Of a stretch of 64,000 nt of DNA, positions 9,062 to 17,273 are shown piece after piece. Position numbers and translations under genes: made by a program. Numbering within the stretch: the first letter of the stretch is position 1; every line of letters starts with the position of its first letter. Under the pieces are notes generated by a model that saw only the letters and a list, made by a program, of their open reading frames with translations, ran no database searches and was not told the origin of the DNA. This DNA comes from Nocardioides kribbensis (GTDB lineage: Bacteria; Actinomycetota; Actinomycetes; Propionibacteriales; Nocardioidaceae). Location: NCBI RefSeq assembly GCF_015070375.1, contig NZ_JADCLL010000002.1, forward strand, positions 558,001-622,000, in the 5' to 3' direction.

Positions 9062-9196
9062 TCAGCGCTTGCGGCGGTCGATCGAGCGCTGCACGCGGCT
9101 CTCGGACTGCCCGAGCACCTTCGCCATCAGCGGCACCCGGAACTTCCAGGCGGCGACGGCGGCGACCACGACGAGGACGAAGATCAGGAAACCCAT
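9062..9196 (-). CDS. 44-residue single-helix basic membrane protein
   Basis: This small gene encodes 44 residues: one hydrophobic helix (MGFLIFVLVVVAAVAAW), then an amphipathic basic tail ending SIDRRKR. Support comes from the clean ATG-to-TGA frame, the signal-anchor-like composition and a TACGCT hexamer exactly six bases before the ATG. That upstream block, ACCTACGCTGG, is shared with the gene starting at 8598. The protein probably inserts in the membrane with the tail inside. Function is unknown. It is convergent with the DUF4229 gene and lies 53 bases beyond the 3' end of menA on the same strand side. Confidence 0.6.
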   Translation of the reverse strand: MGFLIFVLVVVAAVAAWKFRVPLMAKVLGQSESRVQRSIDRRKR

Positions 9197-9202
9197 GCCG
9201 CC

Positions 9203-9208
9203 AGCGTA
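9203..9208 (-). promoter_or_regulatory. -10 hexamer TACGCT, leaderless-type, for the 44-residue gene
   Basis: TACGCT on the minus strand sits six bases before the ATG at 9196. No Shine-Dalgarno sequence is present, so leaderless translation fits best. Confidence 0.5.
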
Positions 9209-9249
9209 GGTCGGGCCAGGTCAGGCCCGGTCTGCCCGGTAGCGCCGGG

Positions 9250-10137
9250 TCAGGCGAGGACGAGCAGCGGCGCGGCGGTGAGCACGGCCCAGGCCAGCTC
9301 GCCGGCCCCGGTCGAGGCCAGCACGGGGATCAGGCCCGGGCCGACGGCCCCGCCGAGCACGGTGCGCACCCCGCGGGCGGCCACGACGAGGAAGCCGAGA
9401 CCGAGCAGCGCCCACCAGGTGGTGAGCGCGGCGAGCGCCACGACGGCCAGGGCCGCGAGCCCCACGAGCCCGACGTAGAGCTGGCGGGTGCGGCCCTCGC
9501 CGAGCTTGACCGCGAGGGTGCGCTTGCCGGCGAGGGTGTCGGAGGGGATGTCGCGCAGGTTGTTGACGACGAGGATGGCGCAGGCCAGGGCACCGATGCC
9601 GACGGCGGCCGCGAGCGCCGCGGCGAGGTCGCCGGCCGCCAGCGACGCGGTCTGCACGTAGGTCGTGCCGACGACGGCGACGAGGCCGAAGAAGACGAAG
9701 ACCATGACCTCGCCCAGGCCGAGGTAGCCGTAGGGGTTCGAGCCGCCGGTGTAGTACCAGGCGGCCACGATGCTGACCAGGCCGACCGCGACGAGCCACC
9801 AGGCGGTGGTGGCCGCGAGCACCAGCCCGGCGACCCCGGCCACGCCGAAGGCGAGGAAGGCGGCCCGCTTGACCGCGGCGGCGGGCGCCGCGCCCGACCC
9901 GACCAGCCGCATCGGCCCGACCCGGTCGTCGTCGGTGCCGCGGATGCCGTCGGAGTAGTCGTTGGCGTAGTTGACCGCGACCTGCAGCGCCAGGCTCACC
10001 ACGAGGGCGAGCACGGCCTTCCACCACACCGCCTCGTCGACGAAGGCGGCGACGCCCGTGCCGGCGAGCACCGGGGAGACGGCGGCGGGCAGGGTGCGCG
10101 GGCGCGCGCCGGCGATCCAGTCGGAGGGGGTGGCCAC
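9250..10137 (-). CDS. menA: 1,4-dihydroxy-2-naphthoate polyprenyltransferase
   Basis: MenA attaches the polyprenyl side chain to dihydroxynaphthoate, giving demethylmenaquinone at the membrane. The 295-residue protein has the UbiA-superfamily first aspartate motif in NYANDYSDGIRGTDDDRVGP and the second in NNLRDIPSDTLAGKRTLAVKLG, plus about eight hydrophobic helices. The GTG at 10137 is chosen because VATPSDWIAGARPRTLPAAVSP is the usual N-terminus; longer frames only extend into MFS shadow. No clear Shine-Dalgarno sequence precedes it. menE-C-D lie nearby on the other strand, and the prenyl diphosphate donor may come from the synthase at 44243. Confidence 0.95.
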   Translation of the reverse strand: MATPSDWIAGARPRTLPAAVSPVLAGTGVAAFVDEAVWWKAVLALVVSLALQVAVNYANDYSDGIRGTDDDRVGPMRLVGSGAAPAAAVKRAAFLAFGVAGVAGLVLAATTAWWLVAVGLVSIVAAWYYTGGSNPYGYLGLGEVMVFVFFGLVAVVGTTYVQTASLAAGDLAAALAAAVGIGALACAILVVNNLRDIPSDTLAGKRTLAVKLGEGRTRQLYVGLVGLAALAVVALAALTTWWALLGLGFLVVAARGVRTVLGGAVGPGLIPVLASTGAGELAWAVLTAAPLLVLA

Positions 10138-10172
10138 CGGAGGATTCAACCAGCCGCGGCCCGCGCGACCGC

Positions 10173-11510
10173 TCAGCGGGCGGGGTCGAGGTCGTGGCGC
10201 ACCAGGAAGCGCTGCGCGGCCCGGGCCGAGGGGTGCAGGGCGGCGGCTGCGGCCACGGCGATGGCGGCGATGGCCAGCCAGCCCAGGGTGCCGACCTCCA
10301 GGGCGAGGAAGGTGTAGAGGGCGGGGGCGCCGATGTAGCCCAGCTGGCGGCCCAGATTGCGCGCGCCCTGGTACTCCCCGCGCCGGTCGGGGTCGGAGAG
10401 CTCGGAGTCGAAGGACCAGCTCGCGGCCGAGAGGTAGAGCTCGGCGCCGGTCACGGTGACGTGGCCCAGCCAGATCAGGGCGATGGTGACCCAGCCGACG
10501 GTCTCGTGGGTGACCAGGGTGATCACGCACGACACGACGAAGAAGAGGCTGCTGAAGCGGGCCGCCCGCAGGGCGGTGCTCACGTCGCGCACCCCCCGCG
10601 CGGCCCGCATGGGCAGGAAGATGCACATCACCGTGTTGGTGGCGAAGAGCAGCGCCAGCAGCACGCGCGGCGCGTCGGTCTCCTCCACCAGCCAGAGGGG
10701 GATGACCAGGTGCAGCAGCACCTGGTTGGTGTCGAGCACCCCGCCGAAGAACGACGTGGCCAGGAAGCCGCGGTTGCGCAGCGCGCCGGGCACCGTCCCG
10801 CCGGGCCCGGTCGCCCGGGCGTCGGAGGGGGCGGGTGCCACCGGCTCCGGGTCCTCGAGGGCGGCCTCGACCGCCTCGACGAGCGGGTCGGGGCGGTGCT
10901 GGTGCGCGGTGGCCGGCAGCCGGGTGATCCACCAGGCGTTGGCCGCCACGAGCACCGCGGTCAGCCAGGGCAGGGCGCGGATGACCGAGTCGTCCTCGAA
11001 GGCCAGGGCGATCCCGCCCAGCGCGGCGCCGAGGGTGAAGCCCAGGTTGAGCGCGGAGTACATGTAGGCCTGTGATTGCACCCGCTCCGCGCGCGGCAGC
11101 AGGTCGAGCACGTAGGCGCCGCGCCCGGCGTTGCCGGCCCCGTTGACGACCTCCAGCACGACGCTCATCGCCAGGAAGGCGGTGAAGCCGTCGATGAAGG
11201 GCCACACGGCGTACATGAGGGCGGTGCCGAGGGCGCCCAGCGCCCAGGTGCGCTGGGGGCCCAGCCGGTCGGCGAGGCGCCCGGCCGGCACGGCGACGAG
11301 CATCGAGACCACCCCGGCCACGGTGATGCCCAGGCCCACCTGGGCGGCGGAGAGCCCCACGACCTGGGTGAAGAAGACGGCGCTCGCGGTGAGGAAGGTG
11401 CCGTCGCCGATGGCGTAGAGCACCGACTGCACCGAGAGCCGTCCGGCCAGCGGGGTGGGCGGGGCCGCCTTCCGGGCTCCCGCCCGGGCGACGTCGACCA
11501 GGGTGCTCAC
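10173..11510 (-). CDS. Major facilitator superfamily transporter
   Basis: A 445-residue protein with about twelve hydrophobic helices. It carries the MFS loop signature between helices 2 and 3 (GRLADRLGPQRTW) and a central charged loop containing the VEAVEAALEDPEPV stretch. It resembles drug or metabolite exporters but has no feature that fixes its substrate. It lies 35 bases upstream of menA on the same strand and is divergent from menE, so it could be cotranscribed with menA. The GTG at 11510 is chosen because homology-like hydrophobic sequence begins shortly after it and the longer frame runs back through menE. Confidence 0.85.
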   Translation of the reverse strand: MSTLVDVARAGARKAAPPTPLAGRLSVQSVLYAIGDGTFLTASAVFFTQVVGLSAAQVGLGITVAGVVSMLVAVPAGRLADRLGPQRTWALGALGTALMYAVWPFIDGFTAFLAMSVVLEVVNGAGNAGRGAYVLDLLPRAERVQSQAYMYSALNLGFTLGAALGGIALAFEDDSVIRALPWLTAVLVAANAWWITRLPATAHQHRPDPLVEAVEAALEDPEPVAPAPSDARATGPGGTVPGALRNRGFLATSFFGGVLDTNQVLLHLVIPLWLVEETDAPRVLLALLFATNTVMCIFLPMRAARGVRDVSTALRAARFSSLFFVVSCVITLVTHETVGWVTIALIWLGHVTVTGAELYLSAASWSFDSELSDPDRRGEYQGARNLGRQLGYIGAPALYTFLALEVGTLGWLAIAAIAVAAAAALHPSARAAQRFLVRHDLDPAR

Positions 11511-11534
11511 GCCCCGCAGTGGATCACGCCTGGC

Positions 11535-11540
11535 TAGGGT
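11535..11540 (+). promoter_or_regulatory. -10 hexamer TAGGGT, leaderless-type, for menE
   Basis: TAGGGT, seven bases, then the GTG at 11548. It lies in the 37-base divergent gap with the MFS gene. Confidence 0.5.
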
Positions 11541-11547
11541 CGGTCGC

Positions 11548-12612
11548 GTGGATATCGGCGGCACGACCCGCGAGGTGGTCGACTCCCTGCGGGGCTGGCT
11601 GGCCGGCGCGGCCGAGCCCGAGCCGCTGGTCGTCACGACGTCGGGGTCGACGGGGCGGCCCAAGCGCGTGGCCCTCTCGCGCCGCGCGGTGCTCGCCTCC
11701 GTGCACGCCACCGAGCGACGACTCGGCTCCTCGGGCGCCTGGCTGCTGGCGCTGCCCGCCTCCTACGTCGCGGGCGTGCAGGTCGTGTGCCGCTCGCTGG
11801 TCGCGGGCCACGACCCCGTGCTGCTCGAGGAGCACGACGGCTTCGCCGCGGCCACCGCCGAGCTCGTGCGCCGTGGGCCCTTCGCCCTCGGCGCCGCCGA
11901 GCGCGGCGACCGCTTCGTCTCCCTGGTGCCCACCCAGCTGCACCGCCTGCTCGGCGACCCCGACGACGTCTGGGCCCTGCGCAGCTACCACACCGTGCTG
12001 CTCGGGGGCGGCCCGCTCGACCCGGCCCTGCGCGACCGCGCCGAGACCGCCGGGGTGCGCGTGGTGGCGACGTACGGCTCGGCGGAGACCGCGGGCGGCT
12101 GCGTCTACGACGGGGTGCCCCTCGACGGCGTCGCGCTGGCGCTGGAGCGCGACGGGCGGGTCCGGCTCGGCGGGCCGACCCTCTTCGAGGGCTACGACGG
12201 CGACCCCGACCTGACCCGCGAGGTGCTGGTCGACGGGTGGTTCCTCACCTCCGACGCCGGCCGCCTCGACGACGACGGCCGGCTCGAGGTGCTCGGGCGC
12301 CTCGACGACGTGGTCGTGAGCGGCGGGGTCAACGTGCCCGCGCCCGCGGTGGCGGCCCGGCTGCGCGAGCACCCCGACGTGGTGGCGGCCGAGGTGCTCG
12401 GCGTGCCCGACGAGGAGTGGGGCCACCGGCTGGTCGCCTTCGTCGTCGGACCGCTCGACCTCGACGCCGCCCGCGCGTGGGTGGCGGGCGCCCACCCGCG
12501 CGCGTGGGCGCCGCGCCAGCTCGTGGGCCTCGACGACCTGCCGATGCTGGCCAACGGCAAGCCCGACCGGCTGCGGCTGCGCGCGCTGGTCGAGGCGGGC
12601 GGGCCGGCGTGA
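11548..12612 (+). CDS. menE: o-Succinylbenzoate-CoA ligase
   Basis: MenE activates o-succinylbenzoate with ATP and CoA, providing the substrate for MenB. At 354 residues it is the short actinobacterial form. Adenylating-enzyme motifs are present: the P-loop TTSGSTGRPKRV near residue 33, ATYGSAETAGGC, DGWFLTSDAGRLDDDGRLEVLGRLDDVV, and the C-terminal lysine in MLANGKPDRLRL. The TAGGGT hexamer and the homology both support the GTG at 11548. The stop overlaps the menC start (GTGA), giving a menE-menC-menD operon. menB, usually close to menE, is not seen. Confidence 0.95.
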   Translation: MDIGGTTREVVDSLRGWLAGAAEPEPLVVTTSGSTGRPKRVALSRRAVLASVHATERRLGSSGAWLLALPASYVAGVQVVCRSLVAGHDPVLLEEHDGFAAATAELVRRGPFALGAAERGDRFVSLVPTQLHRLLGDPDDVWALRSYHTVLLGGGPLDPALRDRAETAGVRVVATYGSAETAGGCVYDGVPLDGVALALERDGRVRLGGPTLFEGYDGDPDLTREVLVDGWFLTSDAGRLDDDGRLEVLGRLDDVVVSGGVNVPAPAVAARLREHPDVVAAEVLGVPDEEWGHRLVAFVVGPLDLDAARAWVAGAHPRAWAPRQLVGLDDLPMLANGKPDRLRLRALVEAGGPA

Positions 12613-13595
12613 GGCACGTCTGGTCGGTGCCGATGACCACCCGCTTCCGCGGCATCACCGTGCGCGAGGGCGTGCTGCTGGCCGGCGACGGCGACCCGGG
12701 GCGGGCCGGCTGGGGGGAGTGGAGCCCGTTCCTGGAGTACGACGCGGCCGTCGCCGAGCCCTGGCTGCGCTGCGCCGAGGAGGCGGCCGCCGGCGACTGG
12801 CCGGAGCCGGTGCGCACCGAGGTGCCGGTCAACGTGACGGTGCCCGTGGTCGACCCCGAGCGGGCCCACGCGCTGGTGCTGCGCGGCGGCTGCCGCACCG
12901 CCAAGGTCAAGGTCGCCGACCCCGGCTCGAGCCTGGCCGAGGACCAGGCCCGGCTCGAGGCCGTGCGCGACGCCCTGGGGCCGAGCGGTCACGTGCGCAT
13001 CGACGTCAACGGCCTGTGGAGCCTCGAGGAGGCCCTCGCCGCGATCCCGGTGCTCGACCGCGCCGCCGGCGGCCTGGAGTACGTCGAGCAGCCCTGCGCC
13101 TCGGTCGAGGACCTGGCCCGGGTGCGCCGCGGGGTCGACGTGCCGGTCGCGGCCGACGAGTCGATCCGCCGGGCGGCCGACCCCTACCGCGTGCGCGACC
13201 TCGAGGCCGCCGACGTGGCCGTGCTCAAGGTGCAGCCCCTCGGCGGGGTGCGGGCGTGCCTGCGCATCGCCGAGGACATCGGCCTGCCCGTCGTGGTGTC
13301 CTCGGCGCTGGAGACCTCGGTGGGCATCGCCGCCGGTCTCGCGCTGGCCGCGGCGCTGCCGGAGCTGCCGCACGCCTGCGGCCTGTCCACCGTGCAGCTG
13401 CTCACCGGCGACCTGGTCGCCGACCCCCTGGTGCCCGTCGACGGGGTGCTGCGGGTGCCGGGCACGCCCGGGGTGCCCGGCACCGTGGTCGACGAGGACG
13501 CGCTCGCGCGGTGGGCGGCGCCGCCGGAGCGGGTGGCGCACTGGGAGGCGCGCCTGGCCGAGGTCAGGGCGCTGCGGCAGGATCGACGTCCGTGA
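12609..13595 (+). CDS. menC: o-Succinylbenzoate synthase
   Basis: MenC dehydrates SHCHC to o-succinylbenzoate. The 328-residue enolase-superfamily protein shows the catalytic lysine pair and metal ligands in the expected order: TAKVKV, RIDVNGLW, YVEQPCA, AADESI and VLKVQPLGG. The C-terminal region VVSSALETSVGIAAGLALAAALP is also typical. The GTG overlaps the menE stop by four bases and the stop overlaps the menD GTG. MenC is assigned over other enolase-superfamily members because of the actinobacterial length and the position between menE and menD. Confidence 0.95.
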   Translation: MRHVWSVPMTTRFRGITVREGVLLAGDGDPGRAGWGEWSPFLEYDAAVAEPWLRCAEEAAAGDWPEPVRTEVPVNVTVPVVDPERAHALVLRGGCRTAKVKVADPGSSLAEDQARLEAVRDALGPSGHVRIDVNGLWSLEEALAAIPVLDRAAGGLEYVEQPCASVEDLARVRRGVDVPVAADESIRRAADPYRVRDLEAADVAVLKVQPLGGVRACLRIAEDIGLPVVVSSALETSVGIAAGLALAAALPELPHACGLSTVQLLTGDLVADPLVPVDGVLRVPGTPGVPGTVVDEDALARWAAPPERVAHWEARLAEVRALRQDRRP

Positions 13596-15289
13596 GCACC
13601 CACGCCGAGCCCACCGGGCCCACCGGGCCCACCGAGACCACCGAGCCGCCCTCGGCCCTGCTGGCGCGCGCGGTGGTGACGGCCCTCCTTTTGCACGGCG
13701 TGCGCGACGTGGTGGTCGCCCCCGGGTCGCGCAACGCCCCGCTGTCCTTCGCCGTCCACGACGCGGCGACCGCGGGGCTGCTGCGTCTCCACACCCGCGT
13801 CGACGAGCGCTCGGCGGCCTTCCTCGCACTGGGGCTGACCCGGGCCGGGGCCCGGGCGGCGGTGGTGTGCACGTCGGGCACGGCCGTGGCCAACCTGCAC
13901 CCTGCGGTGCTGGAGGCGGCCCACGCCGGCCAGCCCCTCGTCGTCGTGACCGCCGACCGCCCGGCGCGGCTGCGCGGCACCGACGCCAACCAGACCACCG
14001 ACCAGGTGGGCATCTTCGGCGCCCTGGTCGCGACCCACGACCTGGCCGGTCCCGACGACGTCCCCGTGCTCGACGACCCGTGGGGCCCGGTGCACCTCGA
14101 CGTCCAGCTCGACGACCCGCTGCTCCCGGCCGCGCCGTGGCGGCCGGGCGTCGTGCCGGGGGAGCGCCCCGCGCGGGTGCGCCCCGCCGGGGTCGACCGC
14201 ATCCCGCTCGGCCCGCGCACCGTGGTCGTCGCCGGCGACGACGCCGGCCCGCCCGCCCGCCAGCTCGCCGAGCGCGCCGGCTGGCCGCTGCTGGCCGAGC
14301 CCTCCAGCGGCTCGCGCACCGGCACCCACGCGCTGCGCTGCTACCGGCTGCTGCTCGACACCGACCTCGCCCGCAGCGTCGAGCGCGTCGTCGTGGTCGG
14401 TCACCCCACGCTGTCGCGTCCGGTGATGCGCCTGCTCGGTCGCGACGACGTCGAGGTGTGGGCCACCCCCGGCCGCGGCGCCTGGCCCGCGCGGCCCTAC
14501 CGCGTCGACCGCCCGCTGGGCGGCGGCCGCTTCGAGCTGGTCGACCCCGCCGACGACCCCGCCGACGATCCCGCCGCCGACCCGACCGCCGAGGTCGCGG
14601 CGGGGCCGGTGCGCACGCCGTGGCTCGAGGCGTGGCTCGAGGCCGACCGCGCGGTCGCCCGGCGCCTCGACGCGCTCGTGGCCGCGGAGCCGGGGCTCAC
14701 GGCGTACGCCGTGGCGGGGGCCGTCGTGCGGGCCACCCCGCCCGGCGGGCTGCTCGTCGTCGGGCCCTCCAACCCGGTGCGCGACCTCGACCTCATGCAG
14801 ACCGGCTTCGGGGTCGGCGCCCGCCGCTTCGTGGTCGCCAACCGCGGCCTGGCCGGCATCGACGGCATGGTCTCGACCGCGATCGGCGCCGCGCTGGGCC
14901 GTCCGCACAGCACCCGGGCGATCGCCCTGCTGGGCGACGTCACCTTCCTCCACGACAGCAACGGCCTGGTGCTGGGACCCGACGAGCCCCGGCCCGACCT
15001 GACCCTGGTGGTGGTCAACGACGACGGCGGGTCGATCTTCGCCACGCTCGAGCAGGGCGCCCCCGAGCACGCCGACCGCTTCGAGCGGCTCTTCGGCACC
15101 CCGCACGGCGTCGACCTCGCCGCCCTCTGCGCGGCGACCCGCACCCCCCACTGGCGGGTGGAGAGCCTGCCCGAGCTCGAGCAGGCGCTCGCCTCGCCCG
15201 CCGGCGGGATCGAGGTCGTCGAGGTGCGCGTGCCCCGCCAGGACCGCCGTGAGGTCGACGCCCGGATCCGCGGCCTGGCCGCGGACTGA
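13592..15289 (+). CDS. menD: SEPHCHC synthase (MenD)
   Basis: MenD is a thiamine-diphosphate enzyme that joins 2-oxoglutarate to isochorismate, the first committed menaquinone step. The 565-residue protein has the N-terminal pyrimidine-binding domain with VVAPGSRNAPLSFA and HTRVDERSAAFLALG, a central domain, and the C-terminal TPP domain with GDVTFLHDSNGL and NDDGGSIF. A short acidic, Asp/Pro-rich insert lies around residue 320 (PADDPADDPAADP). It is the last gene of the menE-C-D run. Its substrate is supplied by the isochorismate synthase at 21060-22370. Confidence 0.96.
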   Translation: MSTHAEPTGPTGPTETTEPPSALLARAVVTALLLHGVRDVVVAPGSRNAPLSFAVHDAATAGLLRLHTRVDERSAAFLALGLTRAGARAAVVCTSGTAVANLHPAVLEAAHAGQPLVVVTADRPARLRGTDANQTTDQVGIFGALVATHDLAGPDDVPVLDDPWGPVHLDVQLDDPLLPAAPWRPGVVPGERPARVRPAGVDRIPLGPRTVVVAGDDAGPPARQLAERAGWPLLAEPSSGSRTGTHALRCYRLLLDTDLARSVERVVVVGHPTLSRPVMRLLGRDDVEVWATPGRGAWPARPYRVDRPLGGGRFELVDPADDPADDPAADPTAEVAAGPVRTPWLEAWLEADRAVARRLDALVAAEPGLTAYAVAGAVVRATPPGGLLVVGPSNPVRDLDLMQTGFGVGARRFVVANRGLAGIDGMVSTAIGAALGRPHSTRAIALLGDVTFLHDSNGLVLGPDEPRPDLTLVVVNDDGGSIFATLEQGAPEHADRFERLFGTPHGVDLAALCAATRTPHWRVESLPELEQALASPAGGIEVVEVRVPRQDRREVDARIRGLAAD

Positions 15290-15310
15290 CGCCACCGGCC
15301 GCCACCGGGG

Positions 15311-15316
15311 GATGAT
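15311..15316 (+). promoter_or_regulatory. GATGAT -10-like hexamer before the antiporter gene
   Basis: GATGAT lies six bases before the GTG at 15323, matching the spacing seen at hemL and at the TANNNT sites. It is a weaker form of the same pattern. Confidence 0.3.
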
Positions 15317-15322
15317 GGGGCG

Positions 15323-17188
15323 GTGGAGATCGCCCTGCTGCTGTGTGGACTCGCCGTCGGCGTGCTGGTGTGCACGGCGCTGGCCGACCGGCTCGAGGTG
15401 CCGGCGCCCTTCCTGCTGATCGCGGTGGGGGTGGCGGCCTCCTACGTGCCGCAGGTGCCCCAGGTCTACCTCGACCACGACGTCGTGCTCCTCGGCCTGC
15501 TCCCGCCGCTGCTCTACGCCGCGGCCCAGCAGACCTCGCTGGTCGACTTCAACGCCAACCGCCGACCGATCCTGCTGCTCTCGGTCGGGCTCGTCGTCTT
15601 CACCGCCGCCGGCGTGGCCTGCGTCGTACGGCTCTTCCTGCCCGACCTGCCGTGGGCCCTGGCCCTGGCCATCGGAGCGGTCGTGGCCCCGCCCGACGCG
15701 GTCGCCGCCACCGCCATCGGGCGCCGGATCGGTCTGCCCCGGCGGGTGGTCACGATCCTCGAGGGCGAGTCGCTCTTCAACGACGCCACCGCGCTGGTCT
15801 TCCTGCGCACGGCCCTGGCCGTCGCGGCGGGCAGCGGCCTCGACGCCGGCGGGGTCGCGCTCGACTTCGTGCTCGCCGCGGGCGGCGGGGCCCTGGTCGG
15901 CCTGGCCTTCTTCGTCGTGGTCGGCAAGGTGCGCCGGCGCATCACCGACCCGGTCATCGACTCGGCGATGTCGCTGGTCGTGCCCTTCGCGGCGTACGTG
16001 CTGGCCGAGGAGATCCACGCCTCCGGCGTGATCTCCGTCGTGGTGGCCGGGCTGCTGCTGGGCCACAAGGCGCCGGTGCTGCAGACCGCGCAGTCGCGCA
16101 TCGCGGAGCGGCTCAACTGGCGCACCATCGCCTTCGTCCTGGAGAACGCCGTCTTCCTGCTCATCGGGCTCCAGGCGTGGTGGATCGTCGAGGGTGCGGT
16201 CGACTCCGACATCGGGCTGGGGCGCATCGCGGCGGTCTGCGGGGCGACGCTGGCCGCGGTGATCGTGCTGCGGCTGCTGTGGGTCTTCCCGGCGCGCTAC
16301 CTGCTGGTGCGCCCCGGACCCGACCCCGACCTCGGCCAGGACGCGCCGTGGACCTACACCTTCGTGCTCGGCTGGGCCGGCATGCGCGGGGTCGTGACGC
16401 TCGCGGCCGCCTTCGTCGTCCCGGAGGGCACGCCCTACCGCGAGGTGCTCCTGCTCATCGCCTTCACCGTGGTGGCCGGCACCCTCTTCGTGCAGGGGCT
16501 GACGCTGCCGATGGTGGCCCGTCGGCTGCGGGTGCCCTCGCCCGACCCCGCCGAGGACGCGCTCGCTCGCGCGACCCTGCTCCAGCAGGCCTCCAAGGCG
16601 GCGCTGGAGGAGCTCGACCGGCTGGAGTACGACGACCGGCACGGCGCCGTCGACCTCATCCGCCAGCGCCTCGACCAGCGCAACTTCGCCGCCTGGGAGC
16701 GCCTGGCCACCGTCGGCGACCAGGAGTCGCCCAGCGACCTCTACTCCCGCGCGCGCCGGGCCATGATCGGTGCGGAGCGCCGCCGGGTGCTGGAGATCCG
16801 CAGCGGCGGCACGGTGCCCGCGGAGGTCGTGGCCGACGTGCTGGCCATGCTCGACGTCGAGGAGTCGATGCTCGACGTGGCCAGCGAGGAGCGCGAGGAG
16901 CTGCGCGCCACCGCCGTCGGCCGCCGCCTGGGCGAGGTGTGCGCCGACCTGGAGCGCTTCCCGGCGGTCCTCACGGCCCAGGACCCGGTGTGCGCGCGCT
17001 GCCTGGAGGACGGCACGACCTGGGTGGCGCTGCGCCAGTGCCTGGAGTGCGGCCACGTCGGCTGCTGCGACTCCTCACCGCAGCAGCACGCCACCGTGCA
17101 CTTCCACGAGACCACCCACGCGGTGATGCAGTCGGCGGAGGAGGACGAGAGCTGGCGCTGGTGCTACGTGCACCACCTCACCGGCTGA
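15323..17188 (+). CDS. Na+/H+ antiporter (NhaP/CPA1) with C-terminal UBP-type zinc finger
   Basis: A 621-residue fusion. Residues 1 to about 410 form a CPA1 cation/proton antiporter with about twelve helices; key motifs are APPDAVAATAIGRRIG (the ion-binding aspartates), GESLFNDATALV and GWAGMRGVVTLAAAF. A cytoplasmic helical stretch follows to about residue 545. The end (about 555-620) is a zf-UBP-like zinc finger, with Cys557, Cys560, Cys573, Cys576, Cys581, His589, His593 or His595, and His599 as likely ligands, closing in WRWCYVHH. In eukaryotes this fold binds ubiquitin C-termini; in bacteria its ligand is unknown. The gene stands alone between menD and the convergent NmrA gene. Confidence 0.9.
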   Translation: MEIALLLCGLAVGVLVCTALADRLEVPAPFLLIAVGVAASYVPQVPQVYLDHDVVLLGLLPPLLYAAAQQTSLVDFNANRRPILLLSVGLVVFTAAGVACVVRLFLPDLPWALALAIGAVVAPPDAVAATAIGRRIGLPRRVVTILEGESLFNDATALVFLRTALAVAAGSGLDAGGVALDFVLAAGGGALVGLAFFVVVGKVRRRITDPVIDSAMSLVVPFAAYVLAEEIHASGVISVVVAGLLLGHKAPVLQTAQSRIAERLNWRTIAFVLENAVFLLIGLQAWWIVEGAVDSDIGLGRIAAVCGATLAAVIVLRLLWVFPARYLLVRPGPDPDLGQDAPWTYTFVLGWAGMRGVVTLAAAFVVPEGTPYREVLLLIAFTVVAGTLFVQGLTLPMVARRLRVPSPDPAEDALARATLLQQASKAALEELDRLEYDDRHGAVDLIRQRLDQRNFAAWERLATVGDQESPSDLYSRARRAMIGAERRRVLEIRSGGTVPAEVVADVLAMLDVEESMLDVASEEREELRATAVGRRLGEVCADLERFPAVLTAQDPVCARCLEDGTTWVALRQCLECGHVGCCDSSPQQHATVHFHETTHAVMQSAEEDESWRWCYVHHLTG

Positions 17189-17224
17189 GCGTGCGGTGCC
17201 CGGGCCTGCGAGAGCCGGACCCGG

Positions 17225-17266
17225 GACGGCCGGGCCGCGACAGCCGGGCCGTGACAGCCGGGCCGG
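17225..17266. repeat. Three 14-bp tandem repeats in convergent gap
   Basis: Three copies of GACRGCCGGGCCGN (17225-17238, 17239-17252, 17253-17266) fill much of the gap between the antiporter and the NmrA gene. A CCCGGG pair upstream could form a weak hairpin. Confidence 0.6.
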
Positions 17267-17273
17267 CGGCGGC

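Noticed and set aside
13184-17056. A 1290-codon open frame on the minus strand opposite menC, menD and the antiporter
   Set aside because: It lies wholly antisense to genes with clear families and shows Gly/Arg/His/Asp-rich low-complexity translation, the usual shadow of third-position GC.
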